A stretch of DNA of 64,000 nucleotides from Annona cherimola. Lineage: Eukaryota; Streptophyta; Magnoliopsida; Magnoliales; Annonaceae. Position 1 is the first letter of the stretch. Each line of letters begins with the position of its first letter. The notes under the pieces are model-generated. The model was not told where the DNA came from and made no database searches. It saw only the letters and a list, made by a program, of their open reading frames with translations. Of the stretch, positions 44,808 to 57,500 are shown piece by piece. Position numbers and translations under genes: made by a program. Location of the stretch: NCBI GenBank assembly GCA_030490835.1, contig CM059972.1, positions 38,667,452 through 38,731,451 of the forward strand. Direction: 5' to 3'.

Positions 44808-46463
44808 TGTAACGCCCCATTCCTAGAAATACTCAATAACTAGTCAATGGGTACTACACAACCTAAGAAAAATTCGACAGCATCTCCCCATAATATATAA
44901 GGGGTAATATGGAATACATGACCTGATATTCATAAATATTTCAATTTGTAACATTCAATCCTATATTTATATACTTGCATCTTCATATAATAAGGACATT
45001 CATATAGAAGGAAAATATTAAATGTTACCCATACACATCAAGCAAACCTAATGATTATGCATATGTGTGTCTACAGAGATTATAATCCAATCTGAAATAC
45101 CAAATACAATATGTTTATCAAAGTAAATCTGTCTCAATAATCGTCTACATATACGAATATTAAAAGAGCACAAATTTTAAAAGAACTGAAATTAAAGATA
45201 TTGTGCTATGGTCTCCCAAATATGATCTTCAACTTGTCCCATCTTGAAGTTCCCCACCTGGACTGTGATCTAAAGGCAAAATAACAAACGATATGAGTCT
45301 AAATAGACTCAGCAAGTAGATAGTGGTGAGCACAAAGTGGAAATAAGTAAATTCTTGATGCACATGTTGTGTTCATGATAAGACATATGGGTCCAAACAC
45401 CCACTCCCAAGATCGTATGCATAAAACCACATATAAATAGAAGAACACGAACAATCCTCTACTCATGTCTATTAAGGGCCATGAACAACCCTCTCCTCAT
45501 GTCAATCAGGGCCATGAACAACCCTTTACAACTAATCATTTTAAACAACACATTATACATAACAGACAAGGATAAATGCCACAAAACACACATACAACAT
45601 CGACAAGGTTTACTTTAAATTCAACACACAAAACTATCATACAAGCATTTTACCAAACACATGATAGGCGCAAAATAAGGGAACCCTCAATTCATACTCT
45701 CGTTTGAACCAAATTGATTAATGTCACATTTAATAATATAGAAACTGTTAACGAATCCTTTACTTCATAAAAATCGCACATTCATAGCAAATTTCTCATG
45801 AACCCTGCTTACCGTAACTGTTAGGAACCCTACGCCCCATAGCACGAAATTATTCGACGCTACACACTCCCACCATCGCACATCACGTTTAGCATGAAAT
45901 TTCATCACTAAATTAAGAAGGGGCGACATCTACTTACCTGGATCGTGATTTCTCCCAAAAACAGTGACCCTAACTTGGATTGCAGAGATTCAGAGTTTCC
46001 TCGATTGGAGTCGACGATCTTCAAAGCAGTCGGTAGAGCTTTCTTGAAGGAATCTATGGCTAGACCAAACTGAATGGTAGGGAAGGAAGAGAAGAAGCAG
46101 AGAACGGGAAGAGAAGAAGAGGGAAAGATAGCCGGGTGCGGGATGAAAATAAACCCTAGCACGCGGACTTCCCTTATTACTGAACCCCCCATACCTACAA
46201 TGTATTATTGGTGTGAAAACCATCCCCGAGGGGAACAATAGTCATAGTGCTCAACAATGGAACGCTAATCATACACCTTTAAATTTATACTCAATGTGCT
46301 AAAATCATAATACATGCACATATGCACTATACATCCCCTAGATGTTGTGTCCATATATGTTATGTATCCATTAATATCATAAATTCCTACTAGCATGTTC
46401 ATAAGTTACCTCATAAATAGAGAAGGGTTATAATAAAAATAAAATAAAATACCCGGTCCTCAC
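44808..46463 (-). mobile_element. Solo LTR C (1,656 bp) in A4
   Basis: Plus-strand ends are TGTAACGCCCC and CCGGTCCTCACA with perfect TGCTA duplications (44803-44807, 46464-46468). The usual LTR sense (TGTGAGGACCGGG to GGGGCGTTACA) is on the minus strand. It is unrelated to families A, B, D and SIRE; the GGGGCGTTACA end is common in plant Ty3/gypsy LTRs. Open frames inside it are not credible. Confidence 0.88.
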
Positions 46464-47208
46464 ATGCTAGCATGTCTATAATCATGGTGCACAATGAACT
46501 AGGTTTACTTTAGCGGTAAGCGGACCATTTGTCCCCTCTAGTGTGACAAAGTCACTAACATAGGCCAATAACTAGTGGCACCCTCCCTGAAATAGGAGCA
46601 GGATGATGCGATGGTCGCCTGGCTAGCGTACCATCACTATGATGTTCATATCATGTTAATAATAATGTATTGACATTATTTATGAAATGCCCACATTTGG
46701 GAATGAGTTTGGTTACTTGAAAATGTTTATCTAAAAAGTTTGCCTAAACATGATGTAGCTTGCTTATTGAGTTAGTATTTATGCTTTGTTTTACTAAAGA
46801 AATACAGTTCTTGTATTCCTTTGTATGCATCTACACGAATGGTTGAATCCTTCGGAAGTGATGTTTGTGAACACGATTACTTTTAGTGTAAATGAACATC
46901 TTTGATGTTATTTGTGGGATTTGAAATGACATGACATGAAAGGATTGAATGGCTGTGTATATGTATGAATCTGATGTGATGAGAATGATGTGAAATTTTA
47001 TTATGTATGATTGAAAAGATGTGTTAGGGTTAATTGATGGGAGTAAAATGTCAATGTATGTTAATAGTAAAGATTGACAAGTTATAGGATATGAATGAAC
47101 ATGTTGCCTTCATGTAAAACTCTTATGGAATGAATGATCAATGTATGTTATGATATAAATTGAAAAAAAAAACTGCCCCGTGAACTGGACAACAATCCTG
47201 CTCACATT

Positions 47209-47321
47209 TTGTGGCGCCCCAGCCCAAGCGTCACAACCTTACTCCAAGATTTATCGATTGGTAAATGTGATCAGGATTGTTGCCCTCTCACACAGCAGGC
47301 TTATTGGATATTTATCCACAT
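47209..47321 (-). mobile_element. Family A LTR A7, terminal piece
   Basis: TGTGGCGCCCCAGCCCAAGC through CCACACAGCAGG-like sequence to GGATATTTATCCACA is the 3' terminus of a minus-strand family A LTR, as at the left end of A5 and A6. It breaks off at a truncated SIRE-3 LTR; the rest of A7 is at 61116-63680. Confidence 0.75.
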
Positions 47322-47887
47322 AAACCTTGAAAACTTGAATCTTGGTATGCATGAACAGATCCAATATATATATTATGATTTAAATGGGTGAATTCATGCA
47401 TCTTGCTTGCTTTGGAGTTGGATTAATCTTCATATGTTCTAAGTCGAATATTTAAGTCGACTTGGTCTTCAACTTAACTCAAGTCTAACCTTAAGTCGAC
47501 TTGGCCTTCGACTTGACTTCTGAAATCTTACCCTGTCTAACTGAAGTCGATGCTGGAGTCGACTTGGCCTGCGACTTCAACCAAGTCGTATGTGGAGTCG
47601 ACTTCGTCTGCAACTTCGACACCTCTTGGTCCCCAATTTCAATGCTGGACAAAAATAGGCACTTGAAGTTACTGCCGGAGTCGACTTGGGAATCGACTTG
47701 GCCTGAGTCGATGTCTGAGTCGACTTGGAGATCGACTTGACCTTCCATACTTCATATTTTTCATTTTTATATCCTTAAACAAAACACAAAACACATTAGT
47801 AGCTAAAACTTACTCAAATTGTGTTGTTAGTCATCAAAACACATGCTTGGGATATTTTGTATTTGATTTTATCAATTGTTTCCAACA
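47322..47887 (-). repeat. 3' LTR of SIRE-3, truncated (566 bp)
   Basis: It matches 60546-61115 of the 5' LTR at roughly 95% by eye, as expected for LTRs of one element. It keeps the TGTTGG end next to the PPT and palindrome cluster 1 (47450-47745). Confidence 0.9.
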
Positions 47888-47901
47888 ATCTCCCCTTTTT
47901 T
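47888..47901 (-). promoter_or_regulatory. Polypurine tract of SIRE-3
   Basis: On the minus strand AAAAAAGGGGAGAT, directly before TGTTGG. Confidence 0.88.
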
Positions 47902-48304
47902 GATGATTGATAAAACCAATTTGAGTTTATACCTTTCAATATGTCATTTTATCCTGTTTTGATGTTTTTAGAATAAGTATAAGTCATTTGCCTTTTGATT
48001 TTGATAAAATTATTTTATTTTCATCATTTGTATATGTTGTTCCAAATGATTATAAGTTGACAATCATTTAACTGTTTCAAAACAAAACATTAGTGATCAG
48101 AGCTAAACATAATTAATCAAGACATGAAAAAAACATAACATAAACAAAACATTTCATGAATATCCTTTTCAAGAATTCATACAAGTTTCAAATGCAAATG
48201 AAAATGAAACCTATATACAAGCTACCCAACCCAAAATCCTAAAAATCTAACTCAAAACGCAACTATTCTCCCCCTTTTTGTCAATCGAGCAAATAGGGGT
48301 CGAC
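47902..48304 (-). other. Non-coding region between aORF and 3' LTR, SIRE-3
   Basis: No ORF. The PPT-proximal part is conserved with SIRE-1 and SIRE-2. A purine tract GACAAAAAGGGGGAGAATAG (minus strand, about 48262-48282) corresponds to the first upstream PPT of SIRE-2; the second copy is not seen. Confidence 0.65.
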
Positions 48305-48643
48305 TCAGAGAGATTTGATGAATTGGAACGCAGATATGGGATAGAAAATCGATCGGATAGGCCTGATATGAGCTGAGGAGTAGAAGGATGATACGGGTGC
48401 CGGAGTTTGATCTCTGCAAATGGATCCAGTGTCAAATGGATCCAGTTCGGGGATGGGTTGAGCTCGATGGTGCCCTGATGCCAGATGATATCTGATCGTC
48501 CTGAGTTCCCGATCCATACGATCCTGGAGGGAATGCATATCCGTCATCGCATTTAGGACCCCGGCAATCTGACTAGTCAACCGGTCCTCGATCTGCTCAG
48601 ATGTTCTCGGATTGCATTTATTGAGTTGTCCCAAGATGGCGGT
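48305..48643 (-). pseudogene. SIRE-3 aORF, C-terminal part
   Basis: QIEDRLTSQIAGVLNAM, DMHSLQDRMDRELRTIRYHL, PELDPFDTGSICRDQTPAPV and SSFYSSAHIRPIR match the end of the SIRE-2 aORF. The predicted helical stretch could dimerise. It is cut off from the rest by solo LTR A6. Confidence 0.85.
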
Positions 48644-51600
48644 TGTGGCGCCCCAAACCGAGCATCACATCCTAGCCCTTACCTCGGGATCATATTGATT
48701 GGTAAACGTGATCAGGATTGTTGCCCTATCACACGGTGGGTTTTGTTGGATATTTATCCTATTAAATATGGTCATGTAAATGTTCATATAACAACTCATG
48801 TTCTCATAATTTCATTTTCATACACTTCTAAGTCATATCAACTCATTCATTACATACAAACATGCTGTTCAGCGACATTTCAATTTTTGCGTAAATCAGA
48901 TGTCACTGCATGTATATATCACAGTCATCCATATAAAACATTTGAATAGTTTACATCTATTCATCATAAAACACAGTATATATTTTTACAATCATTTCAC
49001 ATAAATTTTCATAACATGAGTTTCATAAGTTCTTCCATGGATTCCTTAAGCCGGTGCTAGCTCCTTTGCCATGTCCTGTTCTTCACCTGTCTTTGGGTTT
49101 GGAAAACAAAATCGTGAGTTGAAACTCAATAAGTAAGCTATTTGCATTCTACAGGCAAATCATTTCAGGCAACATTTACCATTTAAAATCAACTTGGAAA
49201 GCATCTTTTACCTCATCCAAAGGTATATTCTTAAAAACATGAAATCCTGTACCCATCACGGGTCTCATATGCATAATGACATATGAAAACATGAACATGA
49301 ATACCATATCTCCCTTAGGATGGAAGCTAGCCAAGCGACCATCCATCACGTTAACTCCCATTTCAGAGAGGACGCCCTAGCCTTAGGCCTGTCTCAAGCG
49401 ACTTGGTCACACCAAGGGGGGACAATCGGTCCGCTTACACCCTTCGAGTGGACCTAGTATCCTGTGCACATGAAATTTTGCATAAATTCATCTTTAACAT
49501 GCTAGCATGATTTTTCGATCATAAACATCAACCACATCATTGTTTCCATAGCATTTATCAAAGAAAGATTTCATAAAATATCATTTCAACATCATTTTGC
49601 TAAGGGATGGCCATCCTTAAACACATTTGAACAATTTCCATAGTTTCGTCAAACAAGTTAAAGCAAGAATTGCATTTATGGAAACAATTTAGAAAAGCAA
49701 AAATCTTTTAGAAAATTTGCTTGCTTACCTGAATTCCTTAGCTTTCCATCACCACTTTTTCTTTGCCTTTGCCTACATGAAAATGATATGATTTTTCATA
49801 CATTTCATTTTACCATATTTCATTTATTTTTTCAACCCATTCCTTATACATTCATCATATATTTGACTTCGTAAGTCATTACACACATATATAACTTATT
49901 TTGCACATATTAGCACATTTCATACACATTCGGCTACCATACAACATAATATATACACATAACCCCAAAATTAGGGTATTCATTTCAATATCATAAAATT
50001 CATTCCATAAGCATCATACATAGCTTCATTAAGCTTACTGTGCCATTTTGTTCCATTTTTCCCAAAACACACACGTGGGTGTTCCTTCTACGTACATATC
50101 ATTGCCTTAGCTTTATAAATCAAGTCCAAAATTTTGGATTAAATACCATACAATCTCAAACAGAAACATAAACATGCGATTCATCTCATTTTCTTGCATT
50201 TTTGCATAAAAATCATTTTCATAAGTTATTCATCACACATTTACCGTTATCCCTTCACATAAGCTCATTTAGCACATAAACATAATGCATTTCATAAAAT
50301 TTGCTAACTCAGAAAATTAATCCCTTTCTCAGCATTTTAATTACCCTTAATTACCACTGCATTCAAGGTATTTTCATGGGATTTAAATCCATTCAACATA
50401 GGTTTCCAAAACAGCAAGTTTGGAACCCGTTTTTCACCCGTCTTACGTGTCTTTTGATACATAACCTTATGCAGTCATATAATTCAGAATTTCCAGAAAT
50501 TAAATCCATTTTTCCTAATCTATGTTTAGGGATTTAACACATATTTAACATACATACATTATCATTTCTCAAAACAGCAAGTAGCCTACACGTTTTGAGT
50601 CCCTTTTCACGTCGGTTTGATGTTCTTTCATGAAAATCATAAAAATCAGATTTAAGGTTTATTTTTCCCTAACCTTTTAGGCATCCATAATACCTTAAAC
50701 CTAGGGTATTTTAACCTATATATCATGCTTAAAACATGCAACTCCATTTCCATAACATTTTTAACCCAAAAACTAAGAAATTAGGTCAAAATCCATGCTT
50801 TGCATTTCATAGCTTCAAAAATTCATCACTTAAGCATAAACCCTCATATATTTGGAATAAATACATGATTTATAGCTTAATCATATCATCAAATTAAAAC
50901 AGCAACTTGTCTTGGAGGTTTAGAGTTTATCAACTTGGATTTTCCACTTCATACGCATGCATAACTTCACTTTCATCAATCTTAACTTAAAAATTCATAC
51001 TTAAAACTTAATACCCATTTCATATTCATTAAAAAGCATGTTAAAACACCACTTTACAGATCCTTCCATCATCCTTTTCGTTTCCAAGTTTTGAGTTTAA
51101 GAACTCAAGTTAAACAACTTAAAACAAATCACATACTTACTTGGTTTTGAGCCAACTCAAACCCTAATCCTTTGAGATGATTTTTCCTTCAAATTTCCTT
51201 CCTTTTCCCCTTGGTTTTCTTCCTATTTTTGTTGAGTATAGGGGACGTGAGTTGCTGGGTTTACTTGGACGTGTTCAGCACTTAGGATTTTTCCCAAAAA
51301 TCCTTCTCAACTTAACGTGCATGGGCTATATATGTTGCTGGAATTTCTTTCCAGCTGTGGGGCCCACTTGATGTTTCAATTCCACACCCCTTAAATGCTC
51401 CCTTATCTACCATATGAGCTGGGTAAATTTCAGCCAAGTAAAATTGCATTTTTACCATTTTCAAAAATCACAAAATCTGCATCATCTTTGACCGTCCAAT
51501 GTGGTCTCCAATTCACGTCCCTAGCTGTCCAGATTTTCATCCATTTTTCATTTTTCTTTTCACCCTAATTTAAGGGTAAATTATACACTTAGTTACCCAC

Positions 51601-52659
51601 TAATTGATGCATTAATTTTATGTAAATAAATTTAACAAATATTGCAGCAACTTGGCACTAAAAATCACATTTTCCTTCACCACAAGCTGTCCACGTTTTC
51701 AGCTGTGTATACCTACCTTTTTTCATTTTTAATTTCTGTAAATCTCCATTACTGTATGCACATATCATGTACTTGCATCCCTGCAACATATATGCATTTT
51801 TAAGAAATTTAAAAAATCAAAAATGGGCACCAAACAGCCCTTGGACGTCCCCTCTTGGACACCTCCTCCATGCTTTTGCAATTCCATCATAACTTGCATT
51901 AAATGGATGGATAATTCTCTCCTTTATATATTTCAAATAATTGCAGAAATCCACAAGGAATGACCTGCAATTTTCCACCTCAAATTCCATTTCCATCAAG
52001 CATTATCACTTGGTACTCTAGCATTAATGGCATGTTGCTTTTGTGGTGCATAAGTCAAACATGCTCACCTTTTTCAATGCAGGCATTGTCCCAACACTTC
52101 ATGCTCAATCCAATCCATTAAAAATAAATATCTCACCATTCTATTCAACCGTTTCAAATTTCAACTAATCCGAGTTTTCTAGCTCCCATTATAGTTGTTT
52201 GAAGTTAAAGGTTGAAATTGATATATGATTAAAAATTCATAATTCTCATTTCATCAAGAATTTTCATAACCCATTTATTCCATAATAACAAGACCAACAT
52301 TAAAAAATTTTATTTCAAATTTCACTTGAATCCGCCTTATAGGCGTTGAGTTATGAATTTTCAAATATTTTCCATTAAACTTGTCAATTTCCATAATAAT
52401 TCCTATAATTCATTTTAAATAATGGAAAATGATTTTTCCATGATATATTTGCACCTTTATATCATAAATAATTTATTCTAAACCCATTGTCTCATTTAGG
52501 CTCAAAATGCTTAATCACATCATTATTGCTAACCCATAACCCTAATTGTAATAATTAGCATAAATCAAATAATTCCTTCATAAATTCATAATTCACAAAT
52601 GAACATCATATACATGGTTGATGCATACACATGGGTCCTACATGTGTTAGGATTTCACA
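48644..52659 (-). mobile_element. Solo LTR A6 of family A (4,016 bp) inside SIRE-3 aORF
   Basis: Plus-strand ends TGTGGCGCCCC and GGATTTCACA. The flanks GCGGT and ACGGT match in four of five bases, consistent with an old target duplication. It has the GC-rich module (49310-49470), the exon-like block (49729-49772), CATGCTAGCATG near 49498, and the ATAAGGCGGATT segment. No internal region, so a solo LTR. Confidence 0.9.
49729..49772 (-). other. Exon-like block in A6 (44 nt)
   Basis: On the minus strand it begins GCAAAGGCAAAG after CATGTAG and ends AATTCAG before GTAAGCAAGC. Confidence 0.5.
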
Positions 52660-53919
52660 ACGGTCGTGGTGCAGGATCTGGGATCTCCGAGCCACGAGGT
52701 GAACACGAGCCATGTGAGGCAGGCGATGCGGGTGCCTCGTGATCATCCTGTGGTGGAGCAGGCTTATCCTCTGGAGGTGACGGGGGCTGATACCCCTGTC
52801 CCTGTGCATCCCCGACTTCATCTTGGGCCGGAACACCCATTCTTTCTTGAATCCTCTCAGCTCTGAATTGCTCCACATTTATCTTCATTCTCTGGAGCAA
52901 GGCCTTGTTGATGGCGTTCGTAGACTTCAAAACCTTGAACGGCTCGCCATCAATGTCTACCTCAAAGTACTCTAGGATCTTAGTGATCCATGTCCCATAT
53001 GGCAGAACCCCTCGTGGGTTGTCTTTTCTTGAGGCCATTGCTTCTAGAAACAGTCTTGGAAGGCTCACTTTGACCCGATTTACAATTACCACAAGATTCC
53101 TGCCTCATGTGGGTTTAGTTGGTTCCTTCCGCCACCCTTTGGATAGATGCAGTGGGCAATGAGTAGCCTAAGGACCTGTAGCCTCGGGGATAGATCCATT
53201 TAGTGCAGGAAGTTGATCCCAGGATGATTTTGTTGTTCCGGGTGAGCTGGTTGTAGATCTGAGTGATGGTGAGATCTACTGGTAGCTGCTCTTCCTCATA
53301 TGGGACCTCTAGGATTCGTCCTACCTGCACGATGGCATTTTCGAGGTTGTACGCCCCTCTAGTACCTAAATACATCTCGACTCCTTTGACATAGGTACTA
53401 AAACTCATCATCCCATAGATAATAAAATATTCTAGTCAAATCTAGATAGACCCGGTCATCTGCTTTCAATAGTCTAGTCCATCCTTGGAAATCTAACAAC
53501 TCTTCAATTTCAAATTCATAATCGTTCAAGAACTTGAAGTCAATGATCTTTGGGATGAATACCTTCCGTTCATAGAATGATTTGTAGAAACGACTATGCT
53601 GCAATTTAGTCTTGAAGTATTTTGTTGGCATCTTTAAAACTTGGGTTTTGGTGGCTGGAGTTCCCTTTCGTCTGGCCCCTGTATCCGTGCTTCTTGTAGT
53701 CTGACTTTCTGCGCCATGGGCAATTGTAGTCAATGGGGTTGCAGCTTGGAATCGAACCCGTCGACCTGTGTAAGTCGATGGCTCATCCCGAGCACGTTTT
53801 GCAGGAGTTCACTGCCTCCTGGGAATTTCCTCTTCTGTGTGTGAGCCAGAAGGTCTGGGAACGGGCCTTTGGGAAGGTTTGGACACTGCTAGCTTAGGCA
53901 AACATGATTTGGGTGCCAT
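52660..53919 (-). pseudogene. SIRE-3 aORF, N-terminal and central parts (PF20167-like), broken
   Basis: ATG at 53919 starts the same N-terminus as in SIRE-2. The domain is clear: FYKSFYERKVFIPK, LLDFQGWTRLLKADDRVYLD, FSTYVKGVEMYLGTRG, LEVPYEEEQLPVDL, then GVLPYGTWITKILEYF, VDIDGEPFKVLKSTNAINKA and a Pro-rich end at A6. There is a stop in the N-terminal basic segment (TGG to TGA before TPAKR), and the frame changes near 53405 and 53105. Better preserved than the SIRE-2 copy at several codons. Function unknown. Confidence 0.83.
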
Positions 53920-54304
53920 TTATACGATTTTGGAAATGGAGATTTTCAGGTAGAGTCTGAAATGGAAACTGAAAGCTGGGAATTTTGAAATGGAGTTTGA
54001 AAATGGAGGATTCCAAAATAGAAGGGAAGTTGGAGCTTCAGAGGGCTGTTTTAGAGAGGTACCAATTTGGACAGTTGGAAAGAAGAGAGGGAGAGTCTGC
54101 CAGTGTGAGACTTCCGGAGTAGAGAGAGAGAAAGGAGAGAGGAAGTCGGAGAAGAAAAGAGAGCTGGAAGGTAGCTGGAGAGGAGGAAGAGAAAGAAGAA
54201 AAAGAAGAGGCCGGAGAGAGAAAGGAGACCGTCGCGCGGGAAGAAATGGGAAGAAGAAAGGAAAGAAGAAAGAAAAGGGAGAGGAGAAGAAGTCCGACGG
54301 TCGT
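53920..54304 (-). other. Pyrimidine-rich leader before the SIRE-3 aORF
   Basis: On the minus strand the stretch is C/T-rich, as in SIRE-2 at 25401-25859. Frames here are low-complexity and not genes. Confidence 0.6.
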
Positions 54305-54420
54305 ACGCTGGAGTCGACTTTGCCCTAGGCGAAGTCGACTTCGCCATGCCCAAGTCGACTTCACTGGAGTCGACTTGGGGGCCCTGGAGTCGACTTGGCT
54401 TATCGACTTGGACTTTTCTA
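54305..54420 (-). repeat. GTCGAC palindrome cluster between pol and aORF (SIRE-3)
   Basis: At least five GTCGAC cores, with GGCGAAGTCGACTTCGCC as a perfect 18-bp palindrome (about 54328-54345). Homologous to 25288-25400. Confidence 0.88.
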
Positions 54421-54440
54421 AGTCCATTTTTCCTATCTAG

Positions 54441-55321
54441 CTATTTGTAATTTAACTCAATCATCCCCATATTATTTCTAATTTTGTAAAATGATTCTTT
54501 TGCTAATGGTTTGGTAAAAATATCAGCAATTTGATCTTCGGTTTTCACATATTCCAAACAAACATTATGATTTTTAACATGTTCACGAATAAAATGATGT
54601 CTTACATCTATATGTTTGGTTCTAGAATGCAATACAGGTTTTTTAGTTAAACAAATTGCACTTGTTTTGTCACATCTAATTAGAATATTTCTAAGTCCAT
54701 AATCTTTTAATTATTGTTTCATGCAAGTAATTGGGTACAACAGCTTCCGGCGGCTATATATTCGGCTTCCACCGTAGATAGATCAACACTAGTTTGTTTC
54801 CTTGAATACCATGAAATCAACATATTTCCAACGAATTGACATGTTTCACTAGTACTCTTCCTATCTACTTTGTAACCGGCAAAATCAGCATCCGAGTAGC
54901 CGATTAAATCAAAAGTTGACCCCTTTGGATACCATAGTCCAAGATTTATGGTATTTATCAAATATTTAAAAATTCTTTTTACAGCTAATAAATGTGATTC
55001 TTTAGGACATGTTTGGAATCTAGAACACATACAAACACTGAAAAGAATATCCGATCTAGAAGCAGTTAAATACAATAATGATTCTATCATACTTCTATAA
55101 AGCTTTTGATCGATACATTTACCGTTTTCATCCGTGTTGATCTTGATTGTTGAACTCATTGGAGTATTTTCTCCTTTGCTAATTTGCATTCCAAATTTCT
55201 TTAGCATTCCTTTGATGTACTTGGACTGATTTATAAATATTCCTTCGGCTTGTTGCTTGATTTGCAGTCCAAGGAAGAAATTTAATTCTCCCATCATGCT
55301 CATTTCGAATTCGCTCTGCAT
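54441..55321 (-). pseudogene. pol: SIRE-3 RT C-terminus and RNase H
   Basis: [44 protein letters not shown] with catalytic Asp, KSTSETCQFVG, DLSTVEAEYIAAGSCC and, after a one-base deletion near 54725, KHIDVRHHFIREHV and IFTKPLAKESFYKIRNNMG. The TAA at 54711-54713 occupies the same codon as the SIRE-2 stop at 20443. Confidence 0.92.
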
Positions 55322-55905
55322 AATCTTAGAAAATTCTTGGCACAGAATTTCGTCAGTAGCACCAAATATTATATCATCTACATAAATTTACGCAATTAAA
55401 ATATTTTTTTATACTTGATGAATAGTGTAGTATCAACCTTTCCTCGTTGAAATTCATGATCAATCAAAAATCTATTTAACCTTTCATACCAAGCTCGTGG
55501 AGCTTGTTTTAGTCCGTATAATGCTTTGGTTAATTTATAAACATATTTTGATTGATCCTTTTCTTCAAATCCAGGGAGTTGTTCAACATATACTTCTTCA
55601 TTTAAGTATCCATTCAAAAATGCGCTTTTTACATCCACTCGAAACAATTTGAAATTCATGTGAGAAGCAAATGCCAGTAAAATGCGCATGACTTCTAATC
55701 TAGCCATGGGTGCATATGATTCTTCAAAATCAATCCTTTATTCTTGGGAATATTCTTTGGCTACTAGTCTAGCTTTGTTTCTTATTACAAGTCCGCTTTC
55801 GTCCAATTTGTTCCTAAATACCCATTTGGTACCAATAATGGTGTAGTCATTTGGTCTAGGAACTAAATGTTATACATTATTTCTTTCAAATTGATTTAGC
55901 TCTTC
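55322..55905 (-). pseudogene. pol: SIRE-3 reverse transcriptase
   Basis: [50 protein letters not shown], and YVDDIIFG at 55373-55384 (YVDD in place of YADD of SIRE-2; both forms occur in active copia RTs). A frame change lies at about 55400 and a stop just before YVDD. The stop at 55870-55872 (NNV*HLVP) is at the codon that is also a stop in SIRE-2. Confidence 0.9.
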
Positions 55906-57120
55906 TTGCATTGCAATAATCCAGTTTTCATCATTAAGAGCCTGATCAATAGTTGTTGGTTCGATTTTTGACACAAAAGCATATTGTCCACAAATATTTT
56001 TGTTTCGACCTTCTAATTTTTACTCCTTCATAGATATCGCCAATGACTTGCTCAATTGGATGGGCATTTTTGAATTTCAAATCAGTTGGAGGTCTACAGG
56101 AATCATTACCTTCACTTACCTTTTCTTCCGTAGAATTTTCTGGCTTGAGCTCGGTTTCCTCTTGTTGCTCTTGTTGTTTTTCTTTTTCATCATCTACATC
56201 ACTTAGTTCATCCTTCTTTCTCGGAGTTTGGTTAAATTCATCAAAAACAACATGTATTGATTCTTCTACTAATTGATTTCTTTTTTTGAAAATCCTATAT
56301 GCTTTGCTATTTGATGAATAACCAAGGAAAATAGCTTCATCACTTTTGGCATCTAATTTTCCCAAATTTGTTTTCCCATTATTCAACACATAACAAGTAC
56401 ATCCAAAAGTATGGAAATATGATATGTTTGGTTTTCTGCCTTTCCAAAGTTCATATGGGGTCTTTTTCAATATTGCTCTAATGGTAACTCAGTTTAATAC
56501 ATGACAAGCTGTACTTACAGCTTCGCCCCAAAATCTTTTGGATAATTTACTCTCATTTAGCATAGTTCTAGCCATTTCTTGTATTGTCCGGTTTTTCCTT
56601 TCAACAACTTCGTTTTGTTAAGGAGTTCTTGGTGCAGAAAATGTATGGTGAATTCCTTTTTCATTGCAAAATTTTATAAATTGATTGTTTTCAAATTCAC
56701 CACCATGATCACTTCTAATGGAAATAATTGAACTTTGTTTTTCATTTTGCACCAAATTTGAAAATGTGACAAACATAGAAAATGCTTCATCTTTGCTAGC
56801 TAAGAGTATAATCCAAGTAAATCTTGAAAAATCATCAACAATTACATACACGTACTTTTTCCCACCAAGAGTTAAAATGTCTGATGGCCTATAAAGATCC
56901 ATATGTAACAATTCAAGTGGTCTAGTTGTTGAAATTTCATTTTGGGTGGAGAATGGCATTTTGGGTTGTTTAGATAATTGACAAGCTTTACAAATCTTAT
57001 CCTTGTCATATTTGAGCTTTGGTAACCCTTGTACTAAATAATTTTTCCACAATGTTTTAATATTTGAAATATTTATATGTCCAAGCCTTGTATGTCATAT
57101 CCATGGATCATTTTCTATGG
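55906..57120 (-). pseudogene. pol: SIRE-3 integrase
   Basis: CKACQLSKQPK, HMDLYRPSDILTLGGKK (first Asp), RSDHGGEFEN (second Asp) and VVERKNRT (Glu) are present; then KTPYELWKGRKPNISYFHTF, FLGYSSNSKAYRIF and a Glu/Lys-rich C-terminal region. The TAA at 56618-56620 is shared with SIRE-2. A one-base insertion near 56000 (SKQKYLW for SKQNICG) shifts the frame. Confidence 0.9.
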
Positions 57121-57192
57121 CTATTAAACATTTTTCCTCTAGTTCATCAAGGCAAACCAAATACACATTTTCATGTCTTTTGCCACTAAATA

Positions 57193-57500
57193 CTATGTGT
57201 TCACCATAAAAAATATTACATGTAAGGATTCAAATACAACTTTATATCCTTTATCACATAGTTGACTAATACTCATTAGGTTGTGTTTGAGTCCTTCAAC
57301 AAATAGTACATCCCCAATACATGCATTTGAAATTCCATAAACATTTCCTTTACCTTTTATTTTACCTTTTTTATTATTTCCAAAGGCTACTGTTCCTTCG
57401 TTGCATGGGTTGATCTTATGGAACAGTCCTTTTTCTCCTGTCATGTGTCTTGAGCAGCCATTATCCATAAACTATATGTTATTGGCCTTAGTTCTAAGAC
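57193..57500 (-). pseudogene. pol: SIRE-3 protease and GAG-pre-integrase domain
   Basis: FMDNGCSRHMTGEKGLF is the protease site; the DSG triad is DNG (AGT to AAT), which would abolish a normal aspartic protease. The Trp just before it is a stop (TGG to TAG). DVLFVEGLKHNLMSISQL follows, then the frame is lost. Confidence 0.87.

Larger units (their letters stand above)
42276..47208 (+). mobile_element. Family A LTR A4, interrupted by solo LTR C, 3' tip missing
   Basis: It begins TGTGATACC at the broken end of element D and shares with A5-A7 the segment around ATAAGGCGGATT (about 42555-42570). It has a TATA box, an exon-like block and the GC-rich module (46500-46640). It stops at CTCACATTT (47208), about 60 bp short of the family end, where A7 begins in opposite orientation. 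Net length about 3.27 kb. Confidence 0.8.

Noticed and set aside
45908..46238. Two minus-strand frames of 82-94 codons in solo LTR C
   Set aside because: No recognisable domain, and the sequence is an LTR bounded by a perfect target duplication.
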